Below are positions 10,992 to 21,500 of a stretch of 64,000 nucleotides of DNA, one piece after another (the first letter of the stretch is position 1; every line of letters begins with the position of its first letter). The stretch is from Larix kaempferi (lineage: Eukaryota; Streptophyta; Pinopsida; Pinales; Pinaceae), in contig BSBM01000036.1 in assembly GCA_027924585.1 (NCBI GenBank), forward strand, positions 5,759,001 through 5,823,000, in the 5' to 3' direction. The notes below the pieces were generated by a model. It had not been told where the DNA came from and made no database searches. It saw only the letters and a program-made list of their open reading frames with translations. A program made the position numbers and the translations under genes.

Positions 10992-11000
10992 TATATAAGG
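10992..11000 (+). promoter_or_regulatory. TATA box of element G 5' LTR
   Basis: TATATAAGG is conserved at 23286-23294 in the 3' LTR, in GC-richer surroundings. It predicts a start near 11025 and a U5 of about 1 kb. Confidence 0.7.
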
Positions 11001-11468
11001 AGGGTAGAAGGGCCATTTGAGGGGACTAAGCCCAATTACAAAGCTATGCTGGAGGAATGGAGACCCTCATCCCCCTCTCTTGTGCTTCGGTCTTGGTAAA
11101 CCCTAGCACAGTTGATTAGAGGCTGGAATCCTTGGAGAACAGAAGCATGAGATCTTGAATCTAGGTTTCGTGAAGTGCCAAGCTTGAAAGAAGGTATAAC
11201 TGTATGTACTTGCTTTCATTCATTAATAAAGATCAGACGTTCTTCTCTTTCCAAATATGACCTATTAATGTGTCTTAGATTTGATTACTATTTGATTGTA
11301 GTTTGATGTCTTCTTCCATTATGGATATCAGTATTATATATGTAGTCAAATGTATTTGAGAAAGGTATTAAGTTGTTTTGCAGGTCTGGAAATTGCGACA
11401 ATGGATAAGCATTGAAGAGCGAGGGAGGCGAAGCTAGGATCAACCTTCTGAATAAGGTGCCTACATCT

Positions 11469-12090
11469 CTAAACCCTAATCTCTTCACTTATTTGTTGTA
11501 CTTGCAGAACACTTGTAAATCTATCTTTATCACCGTAAGTTGGTAGTTTCTCCCCTGAACTATAGGTGGATTTTCCCCATAACACATGCATCAATGCATC
11601 AATGTTGTCTAGACAAGAAACATATTGGGAGGCCCCTTGAAACTCATCATTTGATGATGGAGGAGAATCATAGGAATGCTTCTTGCTGCATACATACTCA
11701 GATCTGAATACATAATAAAAAATGGAAAAGATATCTCTACAAAATCCTTCCCAAAATGCATAAAAAAGCTCAACAAAATCAGCATTTTGAGGAGTTTCCA
11801 CATGGCAAATCAAACCATGAATATTCCTTCCGTACTGATGTAGCACCTTCCCAAATATGTAATAGAGATCATTTGGCTCTGATATATCATAATAGGAGCC
11901 ATATGGAGCAGCAAAAAACAGAGTTATAATGTCTCCATGATCGAATGGTTTTAGAGTAAGGGAAGAGTGTGTAGCTAGATCACATTGACAGTTGAGAAAA
12001 CTTGAAGGGTCTATAGACTTGAGTTTTGAACCATAGGTGGTAAGATCAGGTCCATAAATTTGTAACAACAGCCCCATGATGGCCAATGAC
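11469..12090 (-). CDS. Antisense ORF in element G 5' LTR, unknown function
   Basis: A frame of about 207 codons opens at the LTR's 3' edge (MSLAIMGLLLQI) and runs antisense to gag. It contains DHGDIITLFFAAPYGSYYD and a cysteine-containing segment (CRDIFSIFYYVFRSEYVC). The matching frame in the 3' LTR is also open across the LTR. Most differences between the copies change the amino acid, so there is no sign of selection since insertion. I recognise no family. It may be a remnant of an LTR-carried gene or an open frame by chance; both-copy openness is weak support because the copies were identical at insertion. Confidence 0.35.
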
Positions 12091-12091
12091 A

Positions 12092-13302
12092 TTTGGGTCT
12101 AAAAGTAGTTTTTGTACTCTTTTCCCAATGGTTGGAATGCTTACATCAATAAGAATTTGAAATTCATATTTGGTAGGTTTTACTATTTTAATAAAGAGAA
12201 CCTAAAAGTTTCTTTGTTTGCTTTGATAGTTGGTTAGTTTCAGTTTTGTTTCTTACCTTTGAAAAACATAAAGAAATTTGATTTATTTTCTGAATAGAGT
12301 ACCTTGCAAGTGGCTTAAAAGATTTTAGAGTGCTTTGCATAAAAAATAACAAGTTTTCTTTTGCATACCTAGTTGCTTGAGTAGCTGCATTCTTAGGTTT
12401 TGAGTTTAATTTTGTACATTTAGACTTTATTTTTACCTTTTTTGCATTCGAAAGATTAAAAATTGCATTTGCACATGCATTCTAGATCAAAATTTTAAGA
12501 CTTGCATTGAAAAGAAAAAGATTTGTTTGGTGGTAAATATTTCATTTTCAGTACTCTATCTCTATTATAACCACTCTCACACACCCATTACCTTTTTGAG
12601 TAAGCAAGTAACCTTTAAAATGAACTCTAATAAAATGTACTAGCAACATTTTCTTTTCTAGGTTACACTACACCAACTAGTCTTGGTTAGGATCTTGGGT
12701 TTAAAACACCTTAAACCACCTAAGATCACACATTATGCAAAAATCGTAGTTCGACTATCACAGGTAAACCCACTTCATTCAAAGCTTGCCTGGGATCTAT
12801 GCAGTAGAGATTAGATTGTTGGGAATACTCCTCCTACTTTTTGTTTCGAGCATATACCAGGATTGGATCGCGTTTGGGGACTCTTTTGAGTTTCGGGATC
12901 AGTTACCCTGCCCACGCCTTTTGATTCGACCAACGACTGTTCCCCCAGGAGTTTTCGGTGTTGTGGTATCCTTAGTATCTAACCATATGTTCATACACAG
13001 GTGACAGCGGAGGGTATATCTGCTATACCTAGGACAGACGTGGGAGGAAATCCCTTGCAGGTCTTTGGGAGGGCGGTTGGGTGATTCCAACACTTGCACC
13101 CTTAGTCATTGTATTGTGGACCCCGGGTAATTGTCCTTCATCGTTCATTGATCTGTTCTGGGCCCTCATCATCCCAGAATCTTCTCTGGAAGGCATATGT
13201 TTGCTTGGTTTGATTTACCTAGGACCTTTTTAATGGTGTGCTCTTTGTGCTACTAGTTTTAGTTTGCCTTAGAGAACTTCTTGTTCATTTGAGCAAGAAA
13301 CT
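12092..13302 (+). other. Element G leader
   Basis: This 1.2-kb stretch between the LTR and the first gag ATG has no recognisable gene. I could not assign the PBS: the bases after the LTR (TTTGGGTCTAAAAG) match no common plant primer tRNA that I can name. Parts near 12800-13100 resemble E's leader only loosely. Confidence 0.5.
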
Positions 13303-14942
13303 ATGTCTAGCATTCCGACGAGTGCCAATCAAGGTACCCCTGTTCTGGGGGATCCTTATGTTGTTCCATTCATTGGAAACATTGGTGCTCCCTTAATGGC
13401 TACTCTGAATCTTCCTGGATTCACCATAGGGCTTCCAGTTTGGTTGTTTTCCACTCCGAATGCCTTGCATGCTCCTGACGCTTCTTTTGTGAGCACCTCA
13501 AATCAAGAGCATCAAAACCTCATGCCTCCTTTGCCAGTAACATCTTCTCCTCCTCCTTCTACAGCATGTGGCGAAAGTAGCAAAACTAGTAACCAGCAGT
13601 CTAAAAGGAATAAACGGATGAAGCATAGGAAGAAGATGGCAAAACAAGAAGGAAACAACCCAGCCTCTGTGAGTCATGCTGGGGGCAAGCACCCTGCCTC
13701 TGCAATTCATGCAGGGGGCACCTACCCAACCTCTGGAGGTCATGCCGGGAGAAAAATTTTAGTCATTGAAAATCATACTGAAAGTTTGTCTTCAACCACT
13801 GTCAGTCATGTTGAGGACACATCATTGATCACTGCTAGTCATATTAATGACAAGTCACCAGTTCCTATGAGTCACATTGGAGACACCAGATCAACCACTA
13901 CAAGTCATGCTGAGGGAGTTGACATTGTCGACAAACCAAACAAACAGAAGCTTAAGTTCCTTTGCAAGTTTTGTGAGGGAGATCACCTTACTTACTTGTG
14001 CCCTATACTTCAAGAAGTGCAACAAGTGTGGTCCTTAGTTCAAAAGTATGATGCTTCTGAGCAACCAACCTCTATGAGTCATGTTGGGGGCAAGCTGTCA
14101 GCCAATGCTATTCATGCTGAGAGTACTGACGTTGTAAAGGAGTCTAAACCTATAGGATGGAAACCAAAGTTCCCTTGTAAACTTTGTAAGGGAGATCACC
14201 TTACTCACCAATGCCCTGCCATTCCAGAGGCACAAAGAATGTGGTCCATGTCTGAAGGAACCTCTGTTCCTGAGTTGTCTATAGATTCCCTACAATCAGA
14301 TCAACCTTTGGTTGATAAAGTGGTTGAACCAATGCAATCTTTGGTCGACCCCACTCTTCCTTCGGAGAGTGAAGTGATCAAATCGATGCAATCTTCGACC
14401 GATACCATCAGTCCTTCGAAGATTGATGCACCTACTGCTGAAGTCTTCTACATTACCAGTTTGGATGTTCCTGAAAAAGGGGGCACTTCATCTGTGCCAT
14501 GTGAACCCCTACCAAGCCCTAGGATTGTTTCCTTTGATTGGAATAGTCTAGCCGAGCCTCATCTTCCTTCTTCGACACCTTTCCAGATAAAGGTTGATAT
14601 CGGGAACCATACAGTTGATTGATGCATTGTTGATGAAGGTGCTTCTGTTAGTATCTTATCCGCTTATGCTTGGAGAGTTTGGGTTTCCCTAATGTTATTC
14701 CAGCTGCTAATTGGTCATTGAACTTTTATAGAAGACCTAGTGAACCTATCGGATTCCTCCGTCAGGCACCTATTACTTTGGGTGGAAAAACAATCTTAGT
14801 TGATTTTATGGTTTTAAAGGACCCTGTGGATTTTGATATGATCCTCGGGCATGATTACGTTTATGCTATGCATGATGTGGTGTCTATGCTCTTTCATGTG
14901 ATGCATTTCCCTCATAACGAAAGAATCGTCACTATCGACTAG
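13303..14942 (+). pseudogene. Element G gag with zinc knuckles, then protease-like domain
   Basis: The frame starts at an ATG (13303) and contains the motif ATLNLPGFTIGLPVW. A run of degenerate S-H-x-G peptides follows (about residues 120-210), then two CX2CX3HX4C zinc knuckles (CKFCEGDHLTYLC near 13963; CKLCKGDHLTHQC near 14173) of the nucleocapsid type. After a TGA at 14620 comes a retropepsin-like segment, CIVDEGASVSIL, with DEG where DTG/DSG is usual. A frameshift near 14665 moves to the third frame (LGFPNVIP ... MILGHDYVYAM), which ends at a TAG (14940) matching a glutamine codon in E. E at 62290-62640 is clearly homologous. Confidence 0.75.
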
Positions 14943-15836
14943 CTTGCATTCGTTGATCCTCCTTATTACCCAACTGTAGACCAGTCAGATCCCTCGTCAT
15001 TAGGCACTACTATGTCACATGGGAATTATGTGGCATATTATTCCTTGAGTTCAACTGCTACTGAGAAGAAGTCTCTGAGTTCATGCTTACCTTCTCGGGA
15101 CTTGGTCCTAGCTTTTGACCAAGTGACACCTCCATCTGAATGTTTAGATATGTGTTCTATCTGGGATGATATACTTCCTTCCGATGAAGTTTTTCTAGAT
15201 TTCATAGTACAGTTTGCCATTCATTTGGATGTTGATCCAGTCGCAGTTATGTCCAGCCCCGGTTTGACCTTAAAGTCTGATCTTCCTACTGTTGAGTCTT
15301 TGGACTCTCCTATAGATCCGCAAATCGGTGTTCCTACTGAGTTTGATTTTGTTTCTAGAATTTTAAACTCCCGTGATGACGAATTTATTTCTACAGATTC
15401 CATCATGTCCTTCAACTTTGATCTTCATCCTGAAGTTGATCTTGTTGATTGTAAGTCCTCGGGCTTGGGTACCATAGATTCTTCATTTCAAAACTCTGCC
15501 TTGTTTATGCCTATTGTTGATGATAGTGAAGTTGAAAGTATTTCTACCACAGTGACTTGTATCGGGTCTTTCCTCACATATGTTTTAGATATGATCCAGG
15601 TACTAATGTTTCTTGGAGACAGGATTCTTAACTGGATGTATACTTGTTTACTGGTCATTTTCGACACCTTGTGCGACCATGTCAGGTATATTCAGAATCT
15701 TGCATATAGGTTTAGGCTTCCCTCCTATTATGTTTCATTTGAACCTTTTGCCATCCGAATTCGCCATAGGGTCGAATCTGTTGGATATTGGTGTGTTAGC
15801 CATCTCTTTATGCATCGTGCACTAGTCCGACAGTAG
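14943..15836 (+). CDS. Unknown ORF of element G in the position of pol
   Basis: The frame of the protease-like segment continues past the TAG for about 297 codons (LAFVDPPYY ... HRALVRQ), with a first ATG at 15012. The protein is acidic and serine-rich. Near its C-terminus is a long hydrophobic stretch (about 15560-15680; SFLTYVLDMIQVLMFLGD, then CLLVIFDTL), which could be a membrane or amphipathic helix. No RT, RNase H or integrase motif is visible. It sits where RT should begin, so it is either an acquired sequence or an extreme divergence of the spacer before RT. Function unknown. Confidence 0.45.
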   Translation, partial: LAFVDPPYYPTVDQSDPSSLGTTMSHGNYVAYYSLSSTATEKKSLSSCLPSRDLVLAFDQVTPPSECLDMCSIWDDILPSDEVFLDFIVQFAIHLDVDPVAVMSSPGLTLKSDLPTVESLDSPIDPQIGVPTEFDFVSRILNSRDDEFISTDSIMSFNFDLHPEVDLVDCKSSGLGTIDSSFQNSALFMPIVDDSEVESISTTVTCIGSFLTYVLDMIQVLMFLGDRILNWMYTCLLVIFDTLCDHVRYIQNLAYRFRLPSYYVSFEPFAIRIRHRVESVGYWCVSHLFMHRALVRQ

Positions 15837-16284
15837 AGCCTGCCTAACATGGGTCACCCTAGTCAGCACCCTTATGCCATTCTGGTGCCCATGCTAAGTT
15901 TTTCTCATAGGCTTAGGAGCCTTTTTAGATTTACCATGACTTTGAGAAGAAGCCTCATATCTTTCTTCCTCATCTATTTCTGGCCATCCCTGATAAGGCT
16001 CCCATATTTATCTTCAAGTTGTATGTGAATCTGTTATGATCTCGCTTGCACTAATGAGCCTGATGCCGGCTTCCACGCTTTTAGCTCGTTATATAAGCCT
16101 CCATCTCTGATCTCATTTCCGCTAAACCTTGTATCATTTTGCCTTTGAAATTTGACACCTTTTACCTGGAGGAGACACACCCTAAGTGTCCTTATCTCGC
16201 TCATGTTCCTTGCATTAGGCATAACTTTGTTCCATGTGCTTGGAGCTAGTTTTGCATGTCCCTGACACTCGTCTCCTCCCATTT
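15837..16284 (+). other. Element G untranslated region, nothing recognised
   Basis: There is no gene or clear repeat in this 450-bp stretch between the unknown ORF and the tandem array. An open minus-strand frame at 16034-16291 has no recognisable content. Confidence 0.5.
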
Positions 16285-16492
16285 CGAGCATTCTTCTTTT
16301 ACTTCGAGCTCGTTAAAAACAGTAAGTAGGTTGCGAGCATTCTTCTTTTACTTCGAGCTCGTTAAAAACAGTAAGTAGGTTACGAGCATTTCTTCCACCT
16401 TTCCTTCGAGCTCGTTAAAAACAGTAAGGAGGCTATGAGCATTTATTTCATCTTCACTTCGAGCTCATTAAAAACAGTAAGGAAGTTGTGAG
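16285..16492 (+). repeat. Element G 49-bp tandem array, first part
   Basis: Units begin CGAGCATTCTTC at about 16285, 16334, 16383 and 16436 (49, 49 and 53 bp). Each carries the palindrome CGAGCTCG followed by TTAAAAACAGTAAG. H inserted in the fifth unit, and the array resumes at 20894. It lies in the 3' untranslated part of G. Confidence 0.82.
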
Positions 16493-16931
16493 TGTTAGGA
16501 ACCTATGTCAACCCTTCTCTTTACTATGTTAGTATATTCTTGTTGGACGCATATGCTTTGTAAGTCGTCCCGTAGTATTTGTGATCCGTAGTTTATATTA
16601 GCCCATAAGATTGGACGCATATGCTTTGTAAGTCGTCCCATAGTATTTGTGATCCGTAGTTTATATTAGCCCATAATATTGGACGCATATGATTTGTAAG
16701 TCGTCCCGTAGTATTATATGTCCCATGGTTTTGACTCATAGTATTGGGCATAGACTTAGTATATAAGTGTGTGTTGAGGTCATTGAAGGCACGGTGAAGT
16801 TAATTATATTGAGCTTGCTCAAAGGAGGTTTCCCCCTCGAAGTGGCCCATGATCAATATAAAAGTGATTTTGTTCTATTATTTATGATATCTCGTGTATT
16901 TGCATTAATCAATTATTGCAGGTTCATCTCA
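16493..16931 (+). repeat. Element H 5' LTR with three 68-bp repeats
   Basis: The LTR starts TGTTAGGAACC and ends CATCTCA. Three copies of a 68-bp unit beginning TTGGACGCATATG start at 16543, 16611 and 16679, the last partial. The TATA box (TATATAAG) is at 16760-16767. Confidence 0.9.
16760..16767 (+). promoter_or_regulatory. TATA box of element H 5' LTR
   Basis: TATATAAG lies just downstream of the 68-bp repeats and is kept at 20722-20729 in the 3' LTR. Confidence 0.65.
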
Positions 16932-16933
16932 TC

Positions 16934-16945
16934 TGGTATCAGAGC
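16934..16945 (+). other. Element H primer-binding site
   Basis: TGGTATCAGAGC lies two bases after the LTR end and is an exact initiator tRNA-Met PBS. Confidence 0.88.
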
Positions 16946-18009
16946 ACTTTCTTGGGCTCGTTGGGTGGAATTTCTACCAATTTTTTTTTTCCGCATCTGT
17001 TGCAGCTTCGGATTTGGGAATAATCCCTATCCGCTTAACTGTGGGAAGTACTTGGGCATAAGCCCTAAAACTCATTGTGAGGAGTACCACAGGAACCCCA
17101 AAGTAGCTGGCCCATTGAGAGGACCTGCCAGCGAAAAGGGCAACGACCCCTACCTGATTGACTAGTTCCCACCCATGAGGTAAACCAAGAGCTGTCGTTT
17201 GTGGCAAAGCGGTCATCAGTTTTACCTGAGCCGTGGAGTGAGGGGTACTGCCCCAATACGCAAGCTGTCAGACAACATTGGTGGTCGAGTGAAACACCTG
17301 AACTGTTAGGAAGCCGTACATACCTAGGGTCCATATCTATTTTCAGTTGAACTGTTGCCGATCACTTCCGCTCCAGATCCAGCTGTTTCAGATCTATTCT
17401 GAAAGTCGTTCCAGATCCAGTCGCCGTTTCAGATCCATCCGTTATTGGATCTCTTCCACGCCATTGCGCTGCTGTTGCCGATGCCGATCCATTTTTGAAA
17501 AATAAAAATAAAAAATAAAAAGAAAAAAAGTATAAAATTCAGTTTTTTCTCCATATCTCCCTTGTTTGCACTCTGTTTCCCTTGAAATTTTCAAGGAACC
17601 CCTGTCATCCCATTCTGCATCTTTCATTCCTGAGGACCCTATCCCCAATTCCCCTTCCCAAAGCCCGAAATCCCACATTTGTCTATTTTTAGGGTTTGCC
17701 ATAACTTCCTCAGATTTCACCCAATCACCTTCAAATTTTACCACAGAGTTCCTTTCTGAATTCTGCTTCTTTGTCTCTCTCTGCCAAATTTTCTCATTCT
17801 ATCACCCCGCTTCTGAAATCCCCCTTTTTTCTTTCTTGTCCTTTCGACAGTGTCCAAAATCTAGTCAAACCCCAATTACCCATCAGATTGTTTCCCCAAT
17901 CCAAATTTCCCTTTACTAAATCAACTTCCGTTTGTGTTTTTCTACCCGTTCCACCAAAAAAAAACAAACAAACCTGGTTATGGTTGTCACCCATGCAGGA
18001 GCACACACC
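16946..18009 (+). other. Element H leader
   Basis: A leader of about 1.06 kb with T-rich and C-rich stretches (AATAAAAATAAAAAATAAAA near 17500). The ORFs here are not gag-like; gag starts at 18010. Confidence 0.6.
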
Positions 18010-20373
18010 ATGGAGGAAGCACTTGCAGCCATCCAAACATAAATCCAAGATCTGGATGAAAAATTTCTCAGCCTCCATCTTCAGCATTAAGCCATGAACA
18101 ATACCAGACAACCAGAATCTTTTGCAGCCACCGGGTTCTCTTCTTCTAGCAATTTTCGTGGGTCTAAGCTTGATTTTCCTCGCTTCAATGGTACTGATCC
18201 GACGGGATGGATATACTGAGCAGAACAATATTTCAGTCTGCATAATACTTTTGATGTTCAGAAAGTTCCACTTGCATCTTTTCATTTGGAACAATAAGCC
18301 CTTCAATGGTACCGTTGGTACATCAAAGCTCATCCCGAGCCAAATTGGACAGATTTTTGCCAACTCATTTTGCCACGATTTGGTCCTAGTGCTTTTGAGG
18401 ACTTCACAGGAGCACTCACTAAACTTCACCAAATTGGCACAGTGAGAGAGTATCAGACAGAATTTGAGAAATTGGCCAATCACACAGAAGGATTGTCTGA
18501 TGAATTCTACAGGAGTTGTTTTATCAGTGGTCTCAAGGATGAAATCCGCTCAGAGGTCAAATTTTTTTGTCCCAACACAATGATGGAAGTCCTAGGGTTG
18601 GCTAAGCTGGCCGAGGACAAGATCGCAGCTCAACAACGCTCCAAACCCACCTTTGTTCCCTTCATAAATATGGGTTCCCAACGACCTCCCATCACGCCTG
18701 CTCCTCAACCAACTCCTATCAAGCATTTGTCTGAAATAGAAATGCAGGCACGCCAAGAAAAAGGGCTTTGCTATAATTGTGATGAGAAAATCACTCGGGG
18801 ACATAGATGTGTTCAACAAAATCTCTATCTCTTGGATATGGATTCTCCGCCTGCCTTAGAACTTGGTGAAGAAGCTACAGATACAGTAGATGATCAGGTC
18901 GACATTCACCACCCGCTTGTTGACACCCCATCTCAGGACGACCCACCCGAGATCTCTCTCCATGCTGTAACCGACGTCACCACCCCACAAACAATGCAGG
19001 TCAGGGGATACTTCAAGAAGCTCCCTCTTACCATACTCATTGATTCTGGTAGCACTCATAACTTCATTGACCCTCGGATTGCCAAACAGGCTGATTGTTT
19101 TTTCCATCCTTGCTCCAACTTTGAAGTCATGGTTGACAATGGGGGCACCTTACCTTGCAAGGGGAAGTGTCACAATGTGCGTATCTCTATGGAATATTAT
19201 AACCTACGCTCTGACATGTTTTCCTTGTACTTAGGCGGATGTGATGTGGTTTTGGGCATTCAATCATTATGCACACTTGGCCCCATCTTATGGGATTTTG
19301 CTGAACTTTGGATGTAGTTTAAAGTCAATGGGGCACAACACAAATTTATGGGCTTACAACCAGGGTCTCTTTGCATCATCAGTTCACATCGCCTGGAAAA
19401 AATCATTAAGAAGAATTCACATGGTGTCATCGCTCATCTCAATTCCATTCAGATGCACCCGTCAACAATCTCCACTACTTCCTTGGATAGATATGCAGGT
19501 ATCTTTGCTGAACCAATGTGCTTGCTGCCTTCAAGAGACCTTTCCGGTAAGAATGTAACCACATCTACCTCTCAGCAGGAAATGATGGCTATTTTGCATG
19601 CAGTACAGAAGTGGAAGCCATACCTATTAGGGAATTATTTCTGCATGAAGACTGATCTCCTGCGTCTGGAAAATTTTCTGGAACAATGGGTCTCCTCCCC
19701 AACACACCTGAAATGGGTTATCCAACTCATGGGTTATCCCTATGTGATCACTTACAAGAAGTGTAAGGAAAATATGGTGGAATATGCTCCTTCTCGCACA
19801 ATTGATGACCTAGTTTATCTTACAGCTCTTTCTCTGCTTGTTCCAAATTGGTTGCAATATGTTCAACAGGGCTATCTTTTCTATGAACTCCATGCTTCTT
19901 CATCAACAAGGCACTCTGGGTTCTGCAAAATGTATGACCGGGAACAATGTAACTTCTTTTGGCTGGGACTAAAAATGACAAATCAACAGATGGTGGCTGA
20001 CGATGATACTTTCAAAGTCAATAAGGGGGAAACGACACTCCTTTCGGGATTGCTCAAACCCTTGCCCATCCCTACACAGCTTTGGCCAACTATTTCTATG
20101 GATTTCCTAGCAGCGCTCTGGTGGTACAATACCACATCTCAAAGGACACCATATGAAGCAGTCTATGGAAAAACACCGCCATTTCTTCTTCCATACACCC
20201 TTAGCAACTCCCCAGTTCAAGAAATTGACTCGGTTCTTCGAAACCGCGATCAGATTCTTCTCATTCTGCAGGACAATCTTCACATGTCCAGAATTCGCCT
20301 GAAACAACAAGCTAATCAGCACCATTCTGAGCGCATTTTCCATGCAGCTGACAGGGTTCTTCTTCATCTATAG
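18010..20373 (+). pseudogene. Element H gag-protease fused to RNase H and integrase fragments
   Basis: A single frame from the ATG at 18010 to the stop at 20373 is interrupted by about five stops, mostly at glutamine-like positions. Its order is coiled N-terminus (MEEALAAIQT), gag (KLDFPRFNGTDPTGWI; FGPSAFEDFTGALTKLHQ), knuckle CYNCDEKITRGHRC (about 18772), and retropepsin LIDSGSTHNFIDP (about 19039) to GCDVVLGIQSLCTLGPIL. After GPILWDFAELWM the RT is almost entirely deleted; the frame resumes at QQEMMAILHAVQKWKPYLLG, the RNase H end. The integrase zinc-binding region and ISMDF are followed directly by WWYNT...TPYEAVYGK, so the catalytic core is lost. Nothing functional beyond gag-protease could be made. 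Confidence 0.88.
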
Positions 20374-20510
20374 CCTTCCAAGCAATCCTCCTTGACACTC
20401 CAAAGGTGTCAGTGGCCCGAAATGCAACCTGAGGATGCTACCGGGTAACCACTCCTTCAGATTCTGCAGCAATTTCTCCAACCAAAGCTTTGAGGACACC
20501 GCTTTTTCTA

Positions 20511-20522
20511 AGGGAGAGGGGA
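20511..20522 (+). other. Element H polypurine tract
   Basis: AAGGGAGAGGGGA lies immediately before the 3' LTR TGTTAGG. Confidence 0.72.
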
Positions 20523-20893
20523 TGTTAGGAACCTATGTCAACCCTTCTCTTTACTATGTTAGTATATTTTTGTTGGACGCATATGCTTTGTAAGTCGTCC
20601 CGTAGTATTTGTGATCCGTAGTTTATATTAGCCCATAGTGCTGGACGCATATGCTTTGTAAGTCGTCCCGTAGTATTATATGCCCCATGGTTTTGACTCA
20701 TAGTATTGGGCATAGACTTAGTATATAAGTGTGTGTTGAGGTCATTGAAGGCACGGTGAAGTTAATTGTATTGAGCTTGCTCAAAGGAGGTTGCCCCCTC
20801 GAAGTGGCCCGTGATCAATATAAAAGTCATTATGTTCTATTATTTATGATATCTCGTGTATTTGCATTAATTAATTTTTGCAAGTTCATCTCA
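20523..20893 (+). repeat. Element H 3' LTR with two 68-bp repeats
   Basis: The LTR has the same ends as the 5' copy but is 68 bp shorter, because only two TTGGACGC units are present (20573 and 20641). The TATA box is at 20722-20729. Confidence 0.9.
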
Positions 20894-21500
20894 GTGAGCA
20901 TTTTCTGTATCTCCTTTGAGCTCGTTAAAAATAGTAAGGAGGTCATGAGTTTACTTTTCTGGACTCGTTAAACCTTTACGGAAAAGATCCCTATGGAGTT
21001 CTTTTAAGCCCTTTTCAGACTCCTTAAATAGAAAATTTTTGCGGAGCATAGTTGTCTTTTTGGGCTCGTTAAAATAACTGAACTGACATCCACTTAGGTA
21101 TAGAATTACCCCTTTTCTGGGCCTTGGTGGATAATTTACAGAAAATGTATACTCTAGGTATACTCTGGTATGTGCTAGAAGAGTTCTTCTTCCATTATTT
21201 TACACTTTTTCAGGGAAGGAGACTAAATTTACAAAAAAGGACCTTTGGAGTCGTCTTTAGGGTTTTCAGACTCTCAAAATGTGAAAACACCAAGCGAGCA
21301 CATACCAATCCGGGCTCGATATAAAATCCATAGGTAGGTGTATAGAGGACTGTTTAAGTTTTTCAACTCTATAAGCAAGAAAACACCGTCGAGCACAGAC
21401 CAATCTGAGCTCAATATAAAATCCACGGATAGGTGTATGGAGTTTTCTTTTAGGTTTTCCAGACTCCTTAAATATGAAAATACAGTCGAGCATGTTTTAG
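20894..21500 (+). repeat. Element G tandem array, second part, and longer degenerate repeats
   Basis: The 49-bp array resumes with GTGAGCATTTTC...GAGCTCGTTAAAAATAG. It passes into a degenerate longer unit containing TTTTCAGACTC(C)TTAAA, GAGCACA(T/G)ACCAATC and ATATAAAATCCA(C/T)(A/G)G at about 21190-21500. No coding frame is evident. Confidence 0.65.

Larger units (their letters stand above)
10490..12091 (+). repeat. Element G 5' LTR
   Basis: The LTR is 1602 bp. U3 contains nested inverted repeats (10779-10896), the TATA box is at 10992-11000, and the last 600 bp carries an antisense ORF. The base-for-base length match with the 3' LTR supports these limits. Confidence 0.85.
16493..20893 (+). 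mobile_element. Gypsy element H, chromovirus-like, internally deleted
   Basis: H has LTRs at 16493-16931 (439 bp) and 20523-20893 (371 bp), an initiator tRNA-Met PBS, a polypurine tract, and a perfect TSD GTGAG (16488-16492 and 20894-20898). The protein frame runs gag, zinc knuckle, protease, then jumps to the end of RNase H and a deleted integrase. Gag's CYNCDEK-x(n)-GHRC knuckle and the tRNA-Met primer are typical of plant chromoviruses; no chromodomain remains. It inserted into G's 49-bp repeat array. Confidence 0.92.
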
